Shown here: in pieces, positions 26,666 to 36,000 of the stretch
Numbering within the stretch: the first letter of the stretch is position 1
Layout of the letters: each line of letters starts with the position of its first letter
IMG/VR virus record: IMGVR_UViG_3300034108_001154
Coordinates: 1 to 64,000 of that record
Origin: a virus
Reading direction: 5' to 3' (one strand)
DNA: 64,000 bases
The notes under the pieces: generated by a model
Seen by the model: the letters and a program-made list of their open reading frames with translations, nothing else
Told to the model about the DNA's origin: nothing
The model's database searches: none
Translations under genes and position numbers: made by a program

Positions 26666-26998
26666 ATGGCAAATACATTTAAAAATAGTGTTAAAGGACC
26701 AGCCGGAACGGGTGGTTTAAGTGTTTATACGACTCCATCCAATGCTGTTGCAACGGTAATTGGGGTTAGTGTAGCAAATATTGTTGCTCAAAACATCAAC
26801 GTTGATGTTCAGATAACTGATAACTCAGCTGGGGTAACAAAATATTTAATTAAAGGAGTATTAATTCCACAAGGTTCATCAACTATTTTAGTAGGTGGTG
26901 ACCAAAAAGTAGTATTAGAAGCAAATGACTCTATTACTGTAACATCATCGGTGAACACATCAGCTGATGTTGTAGTATCAGTATTAGAAATTACATAA
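26666..26998 (+). CDS. 110-aa beta-domain protein, fibre connector-like
   Basis: An all-beta sequence: FKNSVKGPAGTGGLSVYTT, VIGVSVANIVAQNINVDVQI, YLIKGVLIPQGSSTILVG, DQKVVLEANDSITVTSS, VVVSVLEI. It is the uninterrupted form of the domain split in the 286-aa protein at 12069. Each of the two sits just upstream of a collagen-bearing giant fibre, so a shared job as fibre base, collar or joint is plausible. I recall similar small proteins in marine T4-like phages annotated only as virion structural. Confidence 0.6.
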   Translation: MANTFKNSVKGPAGTGGLSVYTTPSNAVATVIGVSVANIVAQNINVDVQITDNSAGVTKYLIKGVLIPQGSSTILVGGDQKVVLEANDSITVTSSVNTSADVVVSVLEIT

Positions 26999-27010
26999 AT
27001 ATAAAGATTA

Positions 27011-30000
27011 ATGAAGTACGCAGGTAAGAATCCAAATGGTATTAATCAGGTCAGTCAAAGTTTACTATCGGTTGATGTAAACGGAGTACAGCAATTAACG
27101 GTATCAACGGCATCGTTAGATATCAACACTAAATTATCAGTTACTAATGGTGTTTTGGCATCATCATATACTGGTTCTGCTTTTAGTGGTAGTAAATTTG
27201 TTGGTTCTCAATTTTCCGGCTCATTCTCTGGTTCATTTAGTGGTGATGGTTCAAATTTAACCAAAATTCCATTTGAAGGATTAACCGCAGATGCACAATC
27301 TAAAATTCAAAGTGGAGATGGGACAGCTAGAATATCAAATAATAAACTTTCTATAAATGTTAATACTGATATAACCGGTTCTTTATTAACTACTGGAACG
27401 GTATCGGCATCTTTCTTAGCTGGAGATGGTTCAAACATAACAAATATATCAGCGGCATCGATTGGTGATATTAATCGATTAAAATCAGGTTCAGCAACCG
27501 CAACCATTTCTCCTAATAAAGGATTAGAAGTAAATGTAGGAATCGTAACTGAAAAATATTTAGGAGTTAGTGGTTCTGCTCAAATAGCTGGTAATTTAAA
27601 TGTAGATGGTACAACAACTTTAAAAAGTTTAAATGTAGCAGGTACAATTACCGCAACTGAATTAAAAACAACATACATATCTTCATCAATAATATTTTCA
27701 TCTGGTTCCAATAAATTTGGTGACCAATCTTCGGATACGCATGAATTTACTGGTTCGTTAAGAGTTAAAGATACAATACAAATACCATCATATACATCAA
27801 ACCCAGTATCTGGTAAAGTTGGTGAAATATATTATAACACTTCAGATACTAACATATATCGTTGGACTGGATTGATATGGGAACCTGCGGCTGGTACGGC
27901 TGGTACATCAGGTACGAGTGGTACTTCAGGTACTTCAGGTACGTCTGGGACAAGTGGTACTTCTGGGACAAGTGGTAGTAGTGGTTCTTCTGGAGCTAGT
28001 GGTTCAAGTGGAAGTAGTGGTTCAAGTGGAAGTAGTGGAACATCTGGGACAAGTGGAACATCTGGTAGTGGTGGAACATCTGGTAGTGGTGGTTCATCTG
28101 GTACAAGCGGAAGTAGTGGTACGAGAGGAACTAGTGGTTCATCTGGAACTTCTGGGACATCTGGTACAAGCGGAAGTAGTGGAAGTAGTGGAAGTAGCGG
28201 TACATCTGGAACTTCTGGAACAAGTGGAACTTCAGGTTCATCTGGTTCAAGTGGATTCGGTTCAAGCGGAACATCTGGAAGTGGTGGAACATCTGGTACA
28301 AGTGGTACACGTGGTACCTCTGGTTCTTCTGGAACCTCTGGTTCATCTGGAACATCGGGTTCTTCTGGAATAAGTGGTTCGTCTGGAACATCAGCAACAA
28401 GCGGAAGTGGTGGTACATCCGCAACAAGCGGAAGTAGTGGTTCAAGTGGAAGTAGTGGAACATCTGGTTCATCTGGTTCATCGGGAACGAGTGGTACTTC
28501 TGGAACAAGAGGAACTTCGGGAACTTCAGGAACTTCTGGGACTAGTGGGATATCTGGTTCGTCTGGTTCTTCTGGTTCTTCTGGAACATCTGGAACATCT
28601 GGAATATCTGGTTCAAGTGGTAGTAGTGGTTCAAGTGGAAGCTCGGGAACTTCTGGAACAAGTGGTACTCGTGGTACTTCTGGAACGAGTGGTATAGATG
28701 GAGTTGTTGGAGATGGTGGTACATCAGGTTCGTCTGGGAGTAGCGGTAGTAGCGGAACCTCTGGAAGTAGTGGTTCTTCTGGAACCTCTGGAACTAGCGG
28801 TTCATCAGGTACAAATTCAACGGCTGGTACGGGTGGAACGTCTGGTTCATCTGGAAGTAGTGGTTCATCTGGTACAAGTGGAACGAGTGGAACTTCAGGT
28901 TCTTCTGGGACAAGTGGAAGTAGTGGTTCTTCTGGAACATCTGGTTCTTCTGGAAGTAGTGGAACATCTGGAACATCTGGAACGAGTGGAATAAATGGAT
29001 TAATAGGAAGTAGTGGTACAGGTGGAACTGCTGGAACTGGTGGTACATCTGGAAGTAGTGGTTCGTCTGGAACATCTGGCACAAGCGGAACTTCTGGAAC
29101 ATCTGGTACAAGCGGAACTTCTGGAACAAGAGGTACTGCTGGTAGTGGTGGTTCAAGTGGTTCTTCTGGAAGTAGTGGAACATCTGGAACGAGTGGAACA
29201 TCTGGTTCTTCTGGAAGTAGTGGAACTTCTGGGACAAGTGGAAGTAGTGGAACTTCTGGGACAAGTGGAAGTAGTGGAACTTCTGGAACAAGGGGTACTG
29301 CTGGTAGTGGTGGTTCATCTGGGACTAGTGGAAGTAGTGGAACATCTGGAAGTAGTGGAACTTCTGGTTCGTCTGGTTCAAGTGGAACTTCTGGAACGAG
29401 TGGAACTTCTGGAACGAGTGGAACATCTGGTAGTAGTGGAACATCTGGTTCATCTGGTGTATTAGCATTAACTGGTACAACTGATAATGGTGTAATCACA
29501 TTAAACGGAACTGCACCAAACGCAACCGTTGAAAGTAATTTAAGATTCGATGGTACTACATTAGCAGTAACTGGTAACGCTACAATTAGTGGTGACCTTA
29601 CTGTAAGTGGTACAACAACATATATTAATACAACAACTCTTAATGTAGGTGATAATATCATTACATTAAATGCAGATATTGGAGCAGCAACTGCACCAAC
29701 TGAAAATGCTGGTATAGAAGTTAAGAGAGGAAACGCAGCAACAAAACAATTTTATTGGAACGAATCAACTGATAGATGGTACGCTGATTCTGATTTACAA
29801 TCTGCTGGTAATTTATATGGTACTCAAATAGATACTGGGCAAGGATTAACTGAAGTTCATTTGATGAACCAAAACGTTCGTACATCTGATACTATAACAT
29901 TTGCTAGACTAAATCTTACAACAACAGGTAATGATTATTATTTTGCAGCAAATGGATTGACAATGACAAGTATCTCAACTGGTGAAACCATTTGGAGAAA

Positions 30001-33000
30001 CTTATCATCTTTACGTTTTACTGATAATAATGATTGGGATTATAATAGTTGGGCAGGATTAAAATTCATAAACGCATCTAAGAGAATTGTATTGGGTGTA
30101 GGGGGTAATGTTTTTACAGCAAACTCAGCACAAACTGGTAACTTATTGTTGGATAGAATTGATACAATGTATTTATTCGATACAACTTATTATTTAAACA
30201 CCGGTACTTCAAACTTAAACTCATTAACATTAGCTGGTAATTTAGTAGCAGCTCAAGTTAATACTGGGCAAGGATTAACCGAAGTTCATTTGATGAACCA
30301 AAATGTTAGAACTACTGATAGTGTAACTTTTGCAAATATAACTGGTAATACAATTTATGTAGGTGGTGGCACTACATATTTTATTAATAATGATATATCT
30401 CGATTAAATTATATAAATGCTAATGCTTTCGCACAAGAGCAAGGTAGTGTATTAAAAATAACATATCCAAATGGAGGTACATTAAATAATAGTACATCAT
30501 CCGTAACTGGAGCAATAAAGATACGACTTCCTCAATCGTGGACAAACACTATGATGGAGTTAAAAGTTCGTATTTACAATTATAGTGGAGATACTTATTG
30601 GGAATACTCAATGGGTGGATATAATTATTCACCATCAACATCTTGGATTAATACAAATGCAAGTGTTGCTGGGGCAGCTGGGGCACCTGCATATACTGTT
30701 AGATTTGCACATGATGGTACTTATTGTACAATATTCATCGGTGAATTAGCAACAACTTGGTCATACCCTAAAATAGTTGTTACTGAGTTTATTGGTGGAC
30801 ATTCAAACTTCGCTGTATCTCAATGGGATGGTGATTGGGCTCTATCATTTGAAACAACATCATTTGGTACTGTAACATCCACTAAAACTCCAACATTAAG
30901 AACTGGTAATTTTATAGCAGATGGTACAATAAGTGGTACATCGATAGATACTGGACAAGGTTCAACTGAAGTTCATTTAATGAACCAAAACATTCGTACA
31001 ACGGATGATGTTACTTTTTCTACGATAAGAGGTACTAATTTTAGAGCATCAAACGCGTATTACTTAGGTGAAAATAATTTTTATCTTAATTTAACAAATG
31101 GTGGTTGGTATTCTAATGTAAGGATTGCATCTGAAGTAGATATGAGGGCACCTATATTCTATGATACGGATAATACTGCATATTATACAAATCCTGCTGG
31201 ACTTTCTGTACTTAGCCATATCCAATTAGTAAATAACTGGGCTAACACTACTCCTAATGATGGTGCAATAAATATTAGAGGACAGTATCCATCTATGACA
31301 TTTAGAAATACTATATCCAATAATATGTGGTTAAGACATATGGATGGTAGTGGTGATATACAACATTATTTTGCATCTGGCGTTGATAGTACTTCTTGGA
31401 GTATAAGACACTCAATGTTTACAAATGGTAGATTCTTCTCAGCTGAAAGCATGAGAACACCAATATTTTATGATTCAGATAATACCGCATACTATTTAGA
31501 TGCAGCTAGTACTTCAAATATAAATGAAATAGTATCAGTAAGAGGGCAGTTTAGAAAAGCACAAACAAACAACAATTATACTACCGCTGCTTTATGGACT
31601 GAATCATATAGCACTACAACCACTGGTATTGCTTTTCACATTAGTGGTGTTGTTGGTAAGTATTTGGAAATGCGTACTGATGGTATTCTTTATTGGGAAA
31701 ATGAAAAAGTTTGGACAGGTAGTACAGATGGTGCTGGTTCTGGATTAGATGCAGATTTATTAGATGGTCAACAAGGGACATATTATGACCATAGAATATA
31801 TACTTCTACTGGAAATATTGCTGGTTCTTTTTTAGGAGGACATTATTCATCTGGGGGAACTGAAAAACCTAACTCAGCTACATTCGGAGCTGGTAAGTTA
31901 AAGGTAGCCATGCTTAGTAACGGAAACCTTGGATTTGGTGGAAGTTGGAATGATGTTCTATGGATGTCAACTTATAATGGTGGTGATGTTAAACAAAGTT
32001 ACGCAATTGTTGGAGATAAGTATGGTGATAACCTATGGTTCTCAAGACAAGCATTTGATTCTGCAACTTGGGGTACTGGTAGAAGATTGTGGCATAGTGG
32101 GGATACTACCATATCAACAACAGGTGATATGCGTTCTCCAATTTTCTATGATTCGGATGATACAACATATAGAATTGATGGAAATAGTACATCTGTTCTT
32201 AATAACTTAAATATTGCTGGAACTCTTACTGTAAATGGTACAATAAATTTAGGTAATGATTTCCAAATCGGTGATTATAAATATTTTGGAATCAATAACT
32301 TAGGTGCATCTGCAACTCAAGCTAGAAGATTTGAAGTTGCACGAATTGGTATTGATTTTAATGATTGGAACTCTGTTGGTTTATTTGAAGTTGAACTTTC
32401 GGAAAATTACTACGATAAAGGTTTAAGAAAAAGATATATAGTTTCTTATGGATATGTTTCTGCAGCATCAGTTCAATTAGTTGAAGCAAATGGTATAGGT
32501 TCAAATCACTTCCAAGTAACTATTGGTTCTGAAGTAGTTGTAAGTGGTGACCATAGATACATTCCTGTATATGTTGATGTTAGATATTACTCATCAGTTG
32601 ATGCTCTTATTAGAACTACACGAAGTATTACTACCAATACAAATAGTGCAATTGGTGCGGTTTATATTAACACATCACCTTCTGCAACTAACATTTCCGA
32701 TTTTACGGCAGATAGTATTGTATATCCAACTTCAGGTCAATTCGGTATTGCTGCACCAACATTCTACGATTCGGATAATACATCATATTATATAGACCCA
32801 TCTAATGGAGCAAATGGAATTTCTGCTAATTTACAGGGTAGAATTCAAGTTGGTACATTTAATAATTCTCAAACTAATACTGGTGAGGCTTGGATTGGTA
32901 GAGCATCTGATAGAGCAGCCGGTGTATTAACTGTACAATTAGGTGGTGGTGCAGGTAGATATTTAGAAGTAGTAGATAATGCTTGGACTACTGTTGAGTT

Positions 33001-36000
33001 TAGTGTAAATGATAGTGGTGTTGCTACTGCAGCAGCAAGTTTTAGAGCACCTATATTCTATGATTCGAATAATACATCATATTATTTAGACCCTACATCA
33101 ACAACATCGTTAAGAACTGTTGGTAGTTGGAGAAGTGATTCATCTACATGGGATGGTGAATTTAGTGGTAAGATTCAATATCATTCTAATAATTGGTATT
33201 TCCAAGCTGCTGGAGACTGGATTTGGAGAAATTCAGGTGGTAGTAACGTAATTTATGGTAACCAAAGTGGTGAATTGACTGCAACTGGGAACATGCGTTC
33301 ACCTATATTCTACGATTCTGATAATACTGGGTATTATACAAATCCAGCAGGAACATCTCGTATGAATGGAATTGCATTTGATGCAGCATCGCCTGTATAT
33401 AGTGTAACCGCTGGAACATCATATCAACAACATTTTCAAATTAGAGAAGCAGGTGCTAGTGGTGCAAATGGTTCGGCCATTGCATACGCACCATCAATTG
33501 GTTTCCATTGGAGTGGTGTAGTTGCATCCAATATTACAATGGAAGCAAGTGGTAGAATTTCAATAAGAAATAATCCGGGTACATCATATGAAAATTTGGT
33601 TGCTAACAATATGTACGCATATGCATTCTATGATGAAAATAATACTGGATATTACTTAGACCCTGCATCTACTTCTGTACTAAACGCAATTAGATTGGGT
33701 ACATCTGCAAATAATTCTACATTATCTGGAGCTGGTGATTGGGGTGTTAGATTTACTACAGACGTTGGATACATACAAATAGGACCTGCAAATAGTTCAT
33801 ATGCTCATATCTATACGGATAGAGGTAATTTCTATATGAACGTAAATGACCTTTATCTAAATGGAAACCTTGTACCCGCATTTGGATATAATAGAGGTAG
33901 TGGTAACTTATTTGCAGCAATTTATTATGATGCAAATAATACTAATTATTATATAGATGGAGCATCAACATCAAACCTAAATGATTTACAAACTGCGGGA
34001 AGAGTTGTAATTGGTGGTAACTTTAGTAATAACGCATACAATTCAGTAGGTTCTGCTAGATTACATTTTGGAGGAGGTAACTCTGATGCAAATGATAACT
34101 ATTACATAGGTACTAATATAGAAGGTTATGGTGGTTCATATACTAAATTAGATTTAAGATGGCATACTGGTATCCGTATGGGTGCACAACCTGGATATGG
34201 TGGTATTCGTTTTTATGATACTGAAGATTTAGGTACGCTTATATTCTCAATTGGTACTGGTGATGCACATGTTAGGGTAACTAATAATTTATATGTAAAT
34301 GGATACACTTATTTAGGAAATGGTAACGCTGATGAAACTCATATTAATGATACTTTAAGAGTTGGTGCAACCGATAGTGGTGATTCTCATTTCTATTTTG
34401 GAGAAGATTCATCATCTTGGTATGGTGACCATTGGTATTGGGATTCTGGATATAATGTTTATAGATATAGTAGATTCGCTGGAACTGATTCCCTAATTCA
34501 CTACCATGATACGAGAGATACTACTAGAATTACATATGCTAGAAATATTGTATTTGATGATTTCGGAAAAGGTATAGTTGGTAACTATTCAGCAGAGAGA
34601 TTACAATTGGTATTTGCTATGGGTGATTCATACAAACCAAATACGGCAGGTACATCAACGGCAAATATGTATGGTATTGGTTGGTCACATCCAAACGCAG
34701 GTGGATTAGGTGGAGCTAATAATCTTAATGACCACGGTTTATTGATTATCAATAATGGTACATTTAGAGCAGCAATTTCATCTAGAATTGTGGCATCTGA
34801 AGAAGTAAGAGGTACATTATTTAGAGATTACAATGATAGTGGGTATTATTTAGACCCTAATACAACTGGAATTTCTTTAAGAATAGGTGGAACTGTTCAT
34901 TCAGGTGGAGCATTTAGTAGTGATGGTTATTCATCATCATCACCAAACGTTGTGACACGAATAACTGCACCACAAGGAGCAGCATTTTCATCAGATGGTT
35001 CTACTGGAGCTATTAGAATTAAATTACCATTTAGGGGAAATAACCCTATGTGGACTATGAAGGTTCGAATTTATAATTACTCTACTAACCAAACATCAGA
35101 ATATCTATTAGGTAATTATGCTTATGACCAAGGTGGTTATAACTCATCTGCTACTTTTATAGGTGGAGCAAGTGCAACTGCACATACTGTAAGATTTGGT
35201 AATCAGGACGGAGTTGATTGTGTTTGGATAGGTGAAACAAATACTGGATGGAGTTATCCGGTAGTTAGTGTTATTGATTTTACATCTGGATTTAGAAGTT
35301 CAAACGCTGATTCACAATCTAGAAATTGGAATATAGCAGTAGTAACATCATTTGGTACAGTCCAAACTGCAATAACGCCTGAAATTAGATTATCTAATAC
35401 ATACGCTCCTACATTTAGAGCTGATACGGATATGAGGGCACCAATTTATTATGATACCAACACTGCGTATTATATAAATGGTGATGGTGCATCAAACCTA
35501 AATACTCTACAAACTTATTCATATCAAGGTAATGGTAACGTAGGTGGAACTGGAAACGCATCTTGGCATCCATCTGGTATCTATTCAGCTGGTTATAACT
35601 GGTTGTATGGTGGTATCAATATGAATGGTGGCACATTAGATGGAGCAGGTCCAATTTATGGTACTATATATTATGATAGAAATGATTCAGGATATTATGC
35701 AGACCCTGCATCAACATCTAATTTTTATAATTTAAATTTAACTGGAGCTAAACATACCTACCTTACTATAAACCCTGGTAACGGATGGGAAGCAATGGTT
35801 CGTTATATTGGTGGTAGTGGTAGTAGTTGGTATGTTGGTAAACGTACATCAACTCAATTGTTAGGTAGTACTGATGCATTCCATATGTATTCTGAAACTG
35901 CCGGTAGAACAGTTGGTGGATATGATACTGCTGGTAATCATTACGCATATGGTTCATCAAGAGCTACTATATTCTATGATATAGATGATACTACATATTA

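Noticed and set aside
27832-29661. Minus-strand frame of 609 codons across collagen block C
   Set aside because: Same antisense effect of triplet repeats; composition is a mirror of GTS/GSS.
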